DNA of 64,000 nt. Origin: Synchiropus splendidus. Lineage: Eukaryota > Chordata > Actinopteri > Syngnathiformes > Callionymidae. The stretch spans positions 1 to 64,000 of the forward strand of contig NW_026527093.1 of assembly GCF_027744825.2 (NCBI RefSeq), given 5' to 3'. Numbering within the stretch: the first letter of the stretch is position 1; the number at the start of each line of letters is the position of its first letter. Below, one piece after another: positions 25,954 to 39,674 of the stretch. The notes under the pieces were generated by a model that was given only the letters and a program-made list of their open reading frames with translations, did no database searches and was not told the DNA's origin. A program made the translations under genes and the position numbers.

Positions 25954-28900
25954 GCATTGTGCCATAACTTTTCAGGAAAGCTTCAGAACATGAAATTTTA
26001 ACCTCCCACTATAGCAGAAAGGGTCTTTCTAGTAGTTGCACATCAAATCTAAACTGTCTGAAGTGTTTTTCCAAAGTTATCAACACTTTTATGTTTGGCG
26101 TTCCGAAACCCACCTTATCTCAGGCTGAAAAGCGTTTTTACGCATTGTGCCATAACTTTTCAGGGAAGCTTCAGAACATGAAATTTTAACCTCCCACTAT
26201 AGCAGAAAGGGTCTTTCTAGTAGGTGCACATCAAATCTAAGCTCTCTGAAGTGTTTTTCGAAAGTTATCAACACTTTTATGTTTGGCGTTCCGAAACCCA
26301 CCTTATCTCAGGCTGAAAAGCGTTTTTGTGCATTGTGCCATAACTTTTCAGGAAAGCTTCAGAACATGAAATTTTAACCTCCCACTATAGCAGAAAGGGT
26401 CTTTCTAGTAGGTGCACATCAAATCTAAGCTCTCTGAAGTGTTTTTCGAAAGTTATCAACACTTTTATGTTTGGCGTTCCGAAACCCACCTTATCTCAGG
26501 CTGAAAAGCGTTTTTGTGCATTGTGCCATAACTTTTCAGGGAAGCTTCAGAACATGAAATTTTAACCTCCCACTATAGCAGAAAGGGTCTTTCTAGTAGT
26601 TGCACATCAAATCTAAACTGTCTGAAGTGTTTTTCAAAAGTTATCAACACTTTTATGTTTGGCGTTCCTAAACCCACCTTATCTCAGGCTGAAAAGCGTT
26701 TTTGTGCATTGTGCCATAACTTTTCAGGAAAGCTTCAGAACATGAAATTTTAACCTCCCACTATAGCAGAAAGGGTCTTTCTAGTAGTTGCACATCAAAT
26801 CTAAACTGTCTGAAGTGTTTTTCCAAAGTTATCAACACTTTTATGTTTGGCGTTCCGAAACCCACCTTATCTCAGGCTGAAAAGCGTTTTTACGCATTGT
26901 GCCATAACTTTTCAGGGAAGCTTCAGAACATGTAATTTTAACCTCCCACTATAGCAGAAAGGGTCTTTCTAGTAGGTGCACATCAAATCTAAGCTCTCTG
27001 AAGTGTTTTTCGAAAGTTATCAACACTTTTATGTTTGGCGTTCCGAAACCCACCTTATCTCAGGCTGAAAAGCGTTTTTGTGCATTGTGCCATAACTTTT
27101 CAGGAAAGCTTCAGAACATGAAATTTTAACCTCCCACTATAGCAGAAAGGGTCTTTCTAGTAGGTGCACATCAAATCTAAGCTCTCTGAAGTGTTTTTCG
27201 AAAGTTATCAACACTTTTATGTTTGGCGTTCCGAAACCCACCTTATCTCAGGCTGAAAAGCGTTTTTGTGCATTGTGCCATAACTTTTCAGGGAAGCTTC
27301 AGAACATGAAATTTTAACCTCCCACTATAGCAGAAAGGGTCTTTCTAGTAGTTGCACATCAAATCTAAACTGTCTGAAGTGTTTTTCAAAAGTTATCAAC
27401 ACTTTTATGTTTGGCGTTCCTAAACCCACCTTATCTCAGGCTGAAAAGCGTTTTTGTGCATTGTGCCATAACTTTTCAGGAAAGCTTCAGAACATGAAAT
27501 TTTAACCTCCCACTATAGCAGAAAGGGTCTTTCTAGTAGTTGCACATCAAATCTAAACTGTCTGAAGTGTTTTTCCAAAGTTATCAACACTTTTATGTTT
27601 GGCGTTCCGAAACCCACCTTATCTCAGGCTGAAAAGCGTTTTTACGCATTGTGCCATAACTTTTCAGGGAAGCTTCAGAACATGAAATTTTAACCTCCCA
27701 CTATAGCAGAAAGGGTCTTTCTAGTAGGTGCACATCAAATCTAAGCTCTCTGAAGTGTTTTTCGAAAGTTATCAACACTTTTATGTTTGGCGTTCCGAAA
27801 CCCACCTTATCTCAGGCTGAAAAGCGTTTTTGTGCATTGTGCCATAACTTTTCAGGAAAGCTTCAGAACATGAAATTTTAACCTCCCACTATAGCAGAAA
27901 GGGTCTTTCTAGTAGTTGCACATCAAATCTAAACTGTCTGAAGTGTTTTTCCAAAGTTATCAACACTTTTATGTTTGGCGTTCCGAAACCCACCTTATCT
28001 CAGGCTGAAAAGCGTTTTTACGCATTGTGCCATAACTTTTCAGGGAAGCTTCAGAACATGAAATTTTAACCTCCCACTATAGCAGAAAGGGTCTTTCTAG
28101 TAGGTGCACATCAAATCTAAGCTCTCTGAAGTGTTTTTCGAAAGTTATCAACACTTTTATGTTTGGCGTTCCGAAACCCACCTTATCTCAGGCTGAAAAG
28201 CGTTTTTGTGCATTGTGCCATAACTTTTCAGGAAAGCTTCAGAACATGAAATTTTAACCTCCCACTATAGCAGAAAGGGTCTTTCTAGTAGGTGCACATC
28301 AAATCTAAGCTCTCTGAAGTGTTTTTCGAAAGTTATCAACACTTTTATGTTTGGCGTTCCGAAACCCACCTTATCTCAGGCTGAAAAGCGTTTTTGTGCA
28401 TTGTGCCATAACTTTTCAGGGAAGCTTCAGAACATGAAATTTTAACCTCCCACTATAGCAGAAAGGGTCTTTCTAGTAGTTGCACATCAAATCTAAACTG
28501 TCTGAAGTGTTTTTCAAAAGTTATCAACACTTTTATGTTTGGCGTTCCTAAACCCACCTTATCTCAGGCTGAAAAGCGTTTTTGTGCATTGTGCCATAAC
28601 TTTTCAGGAAAGCTTCAGAACATGAAATTTTAACCTCCCACTATAGCAGAAAGGGTCTTTCTAGTAGTTGCACATCAAATCTAAACTGTCTGAAGTGTTT
28701 TTCCAAAGTTATCAACACTTTTATGTTTGGCGTTCCGAAACCCACCTTATCTCAGGCTGAAAAGCGTTTTTACGCATTGTGCCATAACTTTTCAGGGAAG
28801 CTTCAGAACATGAAATTTTAACCTCCCACTATAGCAGAAAGGGTCTTTCTAGTAGGTGCACATCAAATCTAAGCTCTCTGAAGTGTTTTTCGAAAGTTAT

Positions 28901-28961
28901 CAACACTTTTATGTTTGGCGTTCCGAAACCCACCTTATCTCAGGCTGAAAAGCGTTTTTGT
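25954..28961 (+). repeat. Four- and six-unit module patchwork
   Basis: Sixteen units read C-B-F'-G-C-B-F'-G-C-B-C-B-F'-G-C-B. The rare CCTAAACCC variant of class G lies at 26669, 27421 and 28549. Those gaps are 752 bp (four units) and 1128 bp (six units). A tetramer F'-G-C-B was therefore doubled, and a hexamer C-B-F'-G-C-B was also doubled. The B copy at 26894 has a private CATGTAATTTT change at 26933 that its relatives lack. This is the clearest short-period higher-order structure in the window. Confidence 0.85.
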
Positions 28962-31900
28962 GCATTGTGCCATAACTTTTCAGGAAAGCTTCAGAACATG
29001 AAATTTTAACCTCCCACTATAGCAGAAAGGGTCTTTCTAGTAGGTGCACATCAAATCTAAGCTCTCTGAAGTGTTTTTCGAAAGTTATCAACACTTTTAT
29101 GTTTGGCGTTCCGAAACCCACCTTATCTCAGGCTGAAAAGCGTTTTTGTGCATTGTGCCATAACTTTTCAGGGAAGCTTCAGAACATGAAATTTTAACCT
29201 CCCACTATAGCAGAAAGGGTCTTTCTAGTAGGTGCACATCAAATCTAAGCTCTCTGAAGTGTTTTTCGAAAGTTATCAACACTTTTATGTTTGGCGTTCC
29301 GAAACCCACCTTATCTCAGGCTGAAAAGCGTTTTTGTGCATTGTGCCATAACTTTTCAGGAAAGCTTCAGAACATGAAATTTTAACCTCCCACTATAGCA
29401 GAAAGGGTCTTTCTAGTAGTTGCACATCAAATCTAAACTGTCTGAAGTGTTTTTCCAAAGTTATCAACACTTTTATGTTTGGCGTTCCGAAACCCACCTT
29501 ATCTCAGGCTGAAAAGCGTTTTTACGCATTGTGCCATAACTTTTCAGGGAAGCTTCAGAACATGAAATTTTAACCTCCCACTATAGCAGAAAGGGTCTTT
29601 CTAGTAGGTGCACATCAAATCTAAGCTCTCTGAAGTGTTTTTCGAAAGTTATCAACACTTTTATGTTTGGCGTTCCGAAACCCACCTTATCTCAGGCTGA
29701 AAAGCGTTTTTGTGCATTGTGCCATAACTTTTCAGGGAAGCTTCAGAACATGAAATTTTAACCTCCCACTATAGCAGAAAGGGTCTTTCTAGTAGTTGCA
29801 CATCAAATCTAAACTGTCTGAAGTGTTTTTCCAAAGTTATCAACACTTTTATGTTTGGCGTTCCGAAACCCACCTTATCTCAGGCTGAAAAGCGTTTTTG
29901 TGCATTGTGCCATAACTTTTCAGGGAAGCTTCAGAACATGAAATTTTAACCTCCCACTATAGCAGAAAGGGTCTTTCTAGTAGTTGCACATCAAATCTAA
30001 GCTGTCTGAAGTGTTTTTCAAAAGTTATCAACACTTTTATGTTTGGCGTTCCGAAACCCACCTTATCTCAGGCTGAAAAGCGTTTTTGTGCATTGTGCCA
30101 TAACTTTTCAGGAAAGCTTCAGAACATGAAATTTTAACCTCCCACTATAGCAGAAAGGGTCTTTCTAGTAGTTGCACATCAAATCTAAACTGTCTGAAGT
30201 GTTTTTCCAAAGTTATCAACACTTTTATGTTTGGCGTTCCGAAACCCACCTTATCTCAGGCTGAAAAGCGTTTTTGTGCATTGTGCCATAACTTTTCAGG
30301 AAAGCTTCAGAACATGAAATTTTAACCTCCCACTATAGCAGAAAGGGTCTTTCTAGTAGTTGCACATCAAATCTAAGCTGTCTGAAGTGTTTTTCAAAAG
30401 TTATCAACACTTTTATGTTTGGCGTTCCGAAACCCACCTTATCTCAGGCTGAAAAGCGTTTTTGTGCATTGTGCCATAACTTTTCAGGAAAGCTTCAGAA
30501 CATGAAATTTTAACCTCCCACTATAGCAGAAAGGGTCTTTCTAGTAGTTGCACATCAAATCTAAACTGTCTGAAGTGTTTTTCCAAAGTTATCAACACTT
30601 TTATGTTTGGCGTTCCGAAACCCACCTTATCTCAGGCTGAAAAGCGTTTTTACGCATTGTGCCATAACTTTTCAGGGAAGCTTCAGAACATGAAATTTTA
30701 ACCTCCCACTATAGCAGAAAGGGTCTTTCTAGTAGGTGCACATCAAATCTAAGCTCTCTGAAGTGTTTTTCGAAAGTTATCAACACTTTTATGTTTGGCG
30801 TTCCGAAACCCACCTTATCTCAGGCTGAAAAGCGTTTTTGTGCATTGTGCCATAACTTTTCAGGGAAGCTTCAGAACATGAAATTTTAACCTCCCACTAT
30901 AGCAGAAAGGGTCTTTCTAGTAGTTGCACATCAAATCTAAACTGTCTGAAGTGTTTTTCCAAAGTTATTAACACTTTTATGTTTGGCGTTCCGAAACCCA
31001 CCTTATCTCAGGCTGAAAAGCGTTTTTGTGCATTGTGCCATAACTTTTCAGGGAAGCTTCAGAACATGAAATTTTAACCTCCCACTATAGTAGAAAGGGT
31101 CTTTCTAGTAGTTGCACATCAAATCTAAACTGTCTGAAGTGTTTTTCCAAAGTTATCAACACTTTTATGTTTGGCGTTCCGAAACCCACCTTATCTCAGG
31201 CTGAAAAGCGTTTTTGTGCATTGTGCCATAACTTTTCAGGGAAGCTTCAGAACATGAAATTTTAACCTCCCACTATAGCAGAAAGGGTCTTTCTAGTAGG
31301 TGCACATCAAATCTAAGCTCTCTGAAGTGTTTTTCGAAAGTTATCAACACTTTTATGTTTGGCGTTCCGAAACCCACCTTATCTCAGGCTGAAAAGCGTT
31401 TTTGTGCATTGTGCCATAACTTTTCAGGGAAGCTTCAGAACATGAAATTTTAACCTCCCACTATAGCAGAAAGGGTCTTTCTAGTAGTTGCACATCAAAT
31501 CTAAACTGTCTGAAGTGTTTTTCCAAAGTTATTAACACTTTTATGTTTGGCGTTCCGAAACCCACCTTATCTCAGGCTGAAAAGCGTTTTTGTGCATTGT
31601 GCCATAACTTTTCAGGGAAGCTTCAGAACATGAAATTTTAACCTCCCACTATAGCAGAAAGGGTCTTTCTAGTAGTTGCACATCAAATCTAAACTGTCTG
31701 AAGTGTTTTTCCAAAGTTATCAACACTTTTATGTTTGGCGTTCCGAAACCCACCTTATCTCAGGCTGAAAAGCGTTTTTGTGCATTGTGCCATAACTTTT
31801 CAGGGAAGCTTCAGAACATGAAATTTTAACCTCCCACTATAGCAGAAAGGGTCTTTCTAGTAGGTGCACATCAAATCTAAGCTCTCTGAAGTGTTTTTCG

Positions 31901-34900
31901 AAAGTTATCAACACTTTTATGTTTGGCGTTCCGAAACCCACCTTATCTCAGGCTGAAAAGCGTTTTTGTGCATTGTGCCATAACTTTTCAGGAAAGCTTC
32001 AGAACATGAAATTTTAATCTCCCACTATAGCAGAAAGGGTCTTTCTAGTAGTTGCACATCAAATCTAAACTGTCTGAAGTGTTTTTCCAAAGTTATCAAC
32101 ACTTTTATGTTTGGCGTTCCGAAACCCACCTTATCTCAGGCTGAAAAGCGTTTTTACGCATTGTGCCATAACTTTTCAGGGAAGCTTCAGAACATGAAAT
32201 TTTAACCTCCCACTATAGCAGAAAGGGTCTTTCTAGTAGGTGCACATCAAATCTAAGCTCTCTGAAGTGTTTTTCGAAAGTTATCAACACTTTTATGTTT
32301 GGCGTTCCGAAACCCACCTTATCTCAGGCTGAAAAGCGTTTTTGTGCATTGTGCCATAACTTTTCAGGGAAGCTTCAGAACATGAAATTTTAACCTCCCA
32401 CTATAGCAGAAAGGGTCTTTCTAGTAGTTGCACATCAAATCTAAACTGTCTGAAGTGTTTTTCCAAAGTTATCAACACTTTTATGTTTGGCGTTCCGAAA
32501 CCCACCTTATCTCAGGCTGAAAAGCGTTTTTGTGCATTGTGCCATAACTTTTCAGGGAAGCTTCAGAACATGAAATTTTAACCTACCACTATAGCAGAAA
32601 GGGTCTTTCTAGTAGGTGCACATCAAATCTAAGCTCTCTGAAGTGTTTTTCGAAAGTTATCAACACTTTTATGTTTGGCGTTCCGAAACCCACCTTATCT
32701 CAGGCTGAAAAGCGTTTTTGTGCATTGTGCCATAACTTTTCAGGAAAGCTTCAGAACATGAAATTTTAACCTCCCACTATAGCAGAAAGGGTCTTTCTAG
32801 TAGTTGCACATCAAATCTAAACTGTCTGAAGTGTTTTTCCAAAGTTATCAACACTTTTATGTTTGGCGTTCCGAAACCCACCTTATCTCAGGCTGAAAAG
32901 CGTTTTTACGCATTGTGCCATAACTTTTCAGGGAAGCTTCAGAACATGAAATTTTAACCTCCCACTATAGCAGAAAGGGTCTTTCTAGTAGGTGCACATC
33001 AAATCTAAGCTCTCTGAAGTGTTTTTCGAAAGTTATCAACACTTTTATGTTTGGCGTTCCGAAACCCACCTTATCTCAGGCTGAAAAGCGTTTTTGTGCA
33101 TTGTGCCATAACTTTTCAGGAAAGCTTCAGAACATGAAATTTTAACCTCCCACTATAGCAGAAAGTGTCTTTCTAGTAGTTGCACATCAAATCTAAACTG
33201 TCTGAAGTGTTTTTCCAAAGTTATTAACACTTTTATGTTTGGCGTTCCGAAACCCACCTTATCTCAGGCTGAAAAGCGTTTTTGTGCATTGTGCCATAAC
33301 TTTTCAGGGAAGCTTCAGAACATGAAATTTTAACCTCCCACTATAGCAGAAAGGGTCTTTCTAGTAGTTGCACATCAAATCTAAACTGCCTGAAGTGTTT
33401 TTCCAAAGTTATCAACACTTTTATGTTTGGCGTTCCGAAACCCACCTTATCTCAGGCTGAAAAGCGTTTTTGTGCATTGTGCCATAACTTTTCAGGGAAG
33501 CTTCAGAACATGAAATTTTAACCTCCCACTATAGCAGAAAGGGTCTTTCTAGTAGTTGCACATCAAATCTAAACTGTCTGAAGTGTTTTTCTAAAGTTAT
33601 CAACACTTTTATGTTTGGCGTTCCGAAACCCACCTTATCTCAGGCTGAAAAGCGTTTTTGTGCATTGTGCCATAACTTTTCAGGGAAGCTTCAGAACATG
33701 AAATTTTAACCTCCCACTATAGCAGAAAGGGTCTTTCTAGTAGTTGCACATCAAATCTAAACTGTCTGAAGTGTTTTTCCAAAGTTATCAACACTTTTAT
33801 GTTTGGCGTTCCGAAACCCACCTTATCTCAGGCTGAAAAGCGTTTTTACGCATTGTGCCATAACTTTTCAGGGAAGCTTCAGAACATGAAATTTTAACCT
33901 CCCACTATAGCAGAAAGGGTCTTTCTAGTAGGTGCACATCAAATCTAAGCTCTCTGAAGTGTTTTTCGAAAGTTATCAACACTTTTATGTTTGGCGTTCC
34001 GAAACCCACCTTATCTCAGGCTGAAAAGCGTTTTTGTGCATTGTGCCATAACTTTTCAGGGAAGCTTCAGAACATGAAATTTTAACCTCCCACTATAGCA
34101 GAAAGGGTCTTTCTAGTAGTTGCACATCAAATCAAAACTGTCTGAAGTGTTTTTCCAAAGTTATTAACACTTTTATGTTTGGCGTTCCGAAACCCACCTT
34201 ATCTCAGGCTGAAAAGCGTTTTTGTGCATTGTGCCATAACTTTTCAGGGAAGCTTCAGAACATGAAATTTTAACCTCCCACTATAGCAGAAAGGGTCTTT
34301 CTAGTAGTTGCACATCAAATCTAAACTGTCTGAAGTGTTTTTCCAAAGTTATTAACACTTTTATGTTTGGCGTTCCGAAACCCACCTTATCTCAGGCTGA
34401 AAAGCGTTTTTGTGCATTGTGCCATAACTTTTCAGGGAAGCTTCAGAACATGAAATTTTAACCTCCCACTATAGCAGAAAGGGTCTTTCTAGTAGTTGCA
34501 CATCAAATCTAAACTGTCTGAAGTGTTTTTCCAAAGTTATCAACACTTTTATGTTTGGCGTTCCGAAACCCACCTTATCTCAGGCTGAAAAGCGTTTTTG
34601 TGCATTGTGCCATAACTTTTCAGGAAAGCTTCAGAACATGAAATTTTAACCTCCCACTATAGCAGAAAGGGTCTTTCTAGTAGTTGCACATCAAATCTAA
34701 ACTGTCTGAAGTGTTTTTCCAAAGTTATCAACACTTTTATGTTTGGCGTTCCGAAACCCACCTTATCTCAGGCTGAAAAGCGTTTTTACGCATTGTGCCA
34801 TAACTTTTCAGGGAAGCTTCAGAACATGAAATTTTAACCTCCCACTATAGCAGAAAGGGTCTTTCTAGTAGGTGCACATCAAATCTAAGCTCTCTGAAGT

Positions 34901-36609
34901 GTTTTTCGAAAGTTATCAACACTTTTATGTTTGGCGTTCCGAAACCCACCTTATCTCAGGCTGAAAAGCGTTTTTGTGCATTGTGCCATAACTTTTCAGG
35001 GAAGCTTCGGAACATGAAATTTTAACCTCCCACTATAGCAGAAAGGGTCTTTCTAGTAGTTGCACATCAAATCTAAACTGTCTGAAGTGTTTTTCCAAAG
35101 TTATCAACACTTTTATGTTTGGCGTTCCGAAACCCACCTTATCTCAGGCTGAAAAGCGTTTTTGTGCATTGTGCCATAACTTTTCAGGGAAGCTTCAGAA
35201 CATGAAATTTTAACCTCCCACTATAGCAGAAAGGGTCTTTCTAGTAGGTGCACATCAAATCTAAGCTCTCTGAAGTGTTTTTCGAAAGTTATCAACACTT
35301 TTATGTTTGGCGTTCCGAAACCCACCTTATCTCAGGCTGAAAAGCGTTTTTGTGCATTGTGCCATAACTTTTCAGGAAAGCTTCAGAACATGAAATTTTA
35401 ATCTCCCACTATAGCAGAAAGGGTCTTTCTAGTAGTTGCACATCAAATCTAAACTGTCTGAAGTGTTTTTCCAAAGTTATCAACACTTTTATGTTTGGCG
35501 TTCCGAAACCCACCTTATCTCAGGCTGAAAAGCGTTTTTACGCATTGTGCCATAACTTTTCAGGGAAGCTTCAGAACATGAAATTTTAACCTCCCACTAT
35601 AGCAGAAAGGGTCTTTCTAGTAGGTGCACATCAAATCTAAGCTCTCTGAAGTGTTTTTCGAAAGTTATCAACACTTTTATGTTTGGCGTTCCGAAACCCA
35701 CCTTATCTCAGGCTGAAAAGCGTTTTTGTGCATTGTGCCATAACTTTTCAGGGAAGCTTCAGAACATGAAATTTTAACCTCCCACTATAGCAGAAAGGGT
35801 CTTTCTAGTAGTTGCACATCAAATCTAAACTGTCTGAAGTGTTTTTCCAAAGTTATTAACACTTTTATGTTTGGCGTTCCGAAACCCACCTTATCTCAGG
35901 CTGAAAAGCGTTTTTGTGCATTGTGCCATAACTTTTCAGGGAAGCTTCAGAACATGAAATTTTAACCTCCCACTATAGCAGAAAGGGTCTTTCTAGTAGT
36001 TGCACATCAAATCTAAACTGTCTGAAGTGTTTTTCCAAAGTTATCAACACTTTTATGTTTGGCGTTCCGAAACCCACCTTATCTCAGGCTGAAAAGCGTT
36101 TTTGTGCATTGTGCCATAACTTTTCAGGGAAGCTTCAGAACATGAAATTTTAACCTCCCACTATAGCAGAAAGGGTCTTTCTAGTAGTTGCACATCAAAT
36201 CTAAACTGTCTGAAGTGTTTTTCCAAAGTTATCAACACTTTTATGTTTGGCGTTCCGAAACCCACCTTATCTCAGGCTGAAAAGCGTTTTTGTGCATTGT
36301 GCCATAACTTTTCAGGGAAGCTTCAGAACATGAAATTTTAACCTACCACTATAGCAGAAAGGGTCTTTCTAGTAGGTGCACATCAAATCTAAGCTCTCTG
36401 AAGTGTTTTTCGAAAGTTATCAACACTTTTATGTTTGGCGTTCCGAAACCCACCTTATCTCAGGCTGAAAAGCGTTTTTGTGCATTGTGCCATAACTTTT
36501 CAGGAAAGCTTCAGAACATGAAATTTTAACCTCCCACTATAGCAGAAAGGGTCTTTCTAGTAGTTGCACATCAAATCTAAACTGTCTGAAGTGTTTTTCC
36601 AAAGTTATC
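28962..36609 (+). repeat. Satellite block holding a displaced 2.1-kb duplicate
   Basis: The order begins F', F, C, B, A, D, C, D', C, B, E, A, F, E, A, F, C, B. The part 32277-34411 (2135 bp) reappears at 36037-38171, offset 3760 bp (20 units). Shared rare variants are CCTACCAC 32585/36345, GTGTC 33166/36926, GCCTG 33389/37149, TTCTAAAG near 33591/37351 and ATCAAAAC 34134/37894. The sequence between the two copies does not match at this offset, so this is not a simple doubled block. AATCTCCC occurs at 32018 and 35402, which are 18 units apart rather than 20, showing that other exchanges occurred in between. Confidence 0.8.
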
Positions 36610-39600
36610 AACACTTTTATGTTTGGCGTTCCGAAACCCACCTTATCTCAGGCTGAAAAGCGTTTTTACGCATTGTGCCATAACTTTTCAGGGAAGCTTC
36701 AGAACATGAAATTTTAACCTCCCACTATAGCAGAAAGGGTCTTTCTAGTAGGTGCACATCAAATCTAAGCTCTCTGAAGTGTTTTTCGAAAGTTATCAAC
36801 ACTTTTATGTTTGGCGTTCCGAAACCCACCTTATCTCAGGCTGAAAAGCGTTTTTGTGCATTGTGCCATAACTTTTCAGGAAAGCTTCAGAACATGAAAT
36901 TTTAACCTCCCACTATAGCAGAAAGTGTCTTTCTAGTAGTTGCACATCAAATCTAAACTGTCTGAAGTGTTTTTCCAAAGTTATTAACACTTTTATGTTT
37001 GGCGTTCCGAAACCCACCTTATCTCAGGCTGAAAAGCGTTTTTGTGCATTGTGCCATAACTTTTCAGGGAAGCTTCAGAACATGAAATTTTAACCTCCCA
37101 CTATAGCAGAAAGGGTCTTTCTAGTAGTTGCACATCAAATCTAAACTGCCTGAAGTGTTTTTCCAAAGTTATCAACACTTTTATGTTTGGCGTTCCGAAA
37201 CCCACCTTATCTCAGGCTGAAAAGCGTTTTTGTGCATTGTGCCATAACTTTTCAGGGAAGCTTCAGAACATGAAATTTTAACCTCCCACTATAGCAGAAA
37301 GGGTCTTTCTAGTAGTTGCACATCAAATCTAAACTGTCTGAAGTGTTTTTCTAAAGTTATCAACACTTTTATGTTTGGCGTTCCGAAACCCACCTTATCT
37401 CAGGCTGAAAAGCGTTTTTGTGCATTGTGCCATAACTTTTCAGGGAAGCTTCAGAACATGAAATTTTAACCTCCCACTATAGCAGAAAGGGTCTTTCTAG
37501 TAGTTGCACATCAAATCTAAACTGTCTGAAGTGTTTTTCCAAAGTTATCAACACTTTTATGTTTGGCGTTCCGAAACCCACCTTATCTCAGGCTGAAAAG
37601 CGTTTTTACGCATTGTGCCATAACTTTTCAGGGAAGCTTCAGAACATGAAATTTTAACCTCCCACTATAGCAGAAAGGGTCTTTCTAGTAGGTGCACATC
37701 AAATCTAAGCTCTCTGAAGTGTTTTTCGAAAGTTATCAACACTTTTATGTTTGGCGTTCCGAAACCCACCTTATCTCAGGCTGAAAAGCGTTTTTGTGCA
37801 TTGTGCCATAACTTTTCAGGGAAGCTTCAGAACATGAAATTTTAACCTCCCACTATAGCAGAAAGGGTCTTTCTAGTAGTTGCACATCAAATCAAAACTG
37901 TCTGAAGTGTTTTTCCAAAGTTATTAACACTTTTATGTTTGGCGTTCCGAAACCCACCTTATCTCAGGCTGAAAAGCGTTTTTGTGCATTGTGCCATAAC
38001 TTTTCAGGGAAGCTTCAGAACATGAAATTTTAACCTCCCACTATAGCAGAAAGGGTCTTTCTAGTAGTTGCACATCAAATCTAAACTGTCTGAAGTGTTT
38101 TTCCAAAGTTATTAACACTTTTATGTTTGGCGTTCCGAAACCCACCTTATCTCAGGCTGAAAAGCGTTTTTACGCATTGTGCCATAACTTTTCAGGGAAG
38201 CTTCAGAACATGAAATTTTAACCTCCCACTATAGCAGAAAGGGTCTTTCTAGTAGGTGCACATCAAATCTAAGCTCTCTGAAGTGTTTTTCGAAAGTTAT
38301 CAACACTTTTATGTTTGGCGTTCCGAAACCCACCTTATCTCAGGCTGAAAAGCGTTTTTGTGCATTGTGCCATAACTTTTCAGGAAAGCTTCAGAACATG
38401 AAATTTTAACCTCCCACTATAGCAGAAAGTGTCTTTCTAGTAGTTGCACATCAAATCTAAACTGTCTGAAGTGTTTTTCCAAAGTTATTAACACTTTTAT
38501 GTTTGGCGTTCCGAAACCCACCTTATCTCAGGCTGAAAAGCGTTTTTGTGCATTGTGCCATAACTTTTCAGGGAAGCTTCAGAACATGAAATTTTAACCT
38601 CCCACTATAGCAGAAAGGGTCTTTCTAGTAGTTGCACATCAAATCTAAACTGCCTGAAGTGTTTTTCCAAAGTTATCAACACTTTTATGTTTGGCGTTCC
38701 GAAACCCACCTTATCTCAGGCTGAAAAGCGTTTTTGTGCATTGTGCCATAACTTTTCAGGGAAGCTTCAGAACATGAAATTTTAACCTCCCACTATAGCA
38801 GAAAGGGTCTTTCTAGTAGTTGCACATCAAATCTAAACTGTCTGAAGTGTTTTTCTAAAGTTATCAACACTTTTATGTTTGGCGTTCCGAAACCCACCTT
38901 ATCTCAGGCTGAAAAGCGTTTTTGTGCATTGTGCCATAACTTTTCAGGGAAGCTTCAGAACATGAAATTTTAACCTCCCACTATAGCAGAAAGGGTCTTT
39001 CTAGTAGTTGCACATCAAATCTAAACTGTCTGAAGTGTTTTTCCAAAGTTATCAACACTTTTATGTTTGGCGTTCCGAAACCCACCTTATCTCAGGCTGA
39101 AAAGCGTTTTTACGCATTGTGCCATAACTTTTCAGGGAAGCTTCAGAACATGAAATTTTAACCTCCCACTATAGCAGAAAGGGTCTTTCTAGTAGGTGCA
39201 CATCAAATCTAAGCTCTCTGAAGTGTTTTTCGAAAGTTATCAACACTTTTATGTTTGGCGTTCCGAAACCCACCTTATCTCAGGCTGAAAAGCGTTTTTG
39301 TGCATTGTGCCATAACTTTTCAGGGAAGCTTCAGAACATGAAATTTTAACCTCCCACTATAGCAGAAAGGGTCTTTCTAGTAGTTGCACATCAAATCAAA
39401 ACTGTCTGAAGTGTTTTTCCAAAGTTATTAACACTTTTATGTTTGGCGTTCCGAAACCCACCTTATCTCAGGCTGAAAAGCGTTTTTGTGCATTGTGCCA
39501 TAACTTTTCAGGGAAGCTTCAGAACATGAAATTTTAACCTCCCACTATAGCAGAAAGGGTCTTTCTAGTAGTTGCACATCAAATCTAAACTGTCTGAAGT

Positions 39601-39674
39601 GTTTTTCCAAAGTTATTAACACTTTTATGTTTGGCGTTCCGAAACCCACCTTATCTCAGGCTGAAAAGCGTTTT
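36610..39674 (+). repeat. Tandem duplication of an 8-unit block (1504-bp period)
   Basis: The stretch 36610-38170 matches 38114-39674 at an offset of 1504 bp (8 x 188). Shared rare variants are GTGTC 36926/38430, GCCTG about 37149/38653, TTCTAAAG about 37352/38856 and ATCAAAAC about 37894/39398. It is bounded by a TATC/TATT difference at 36609/38113 and a GT/AC difference at 38171/39675. The junction unit at about 37986-38173 is a class E monomer followed by an AC start, a combination that is rare elsewhere. The second copy extends into the start of the 30-unit duplication, so the two events are nested. Confidence 0.85.
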
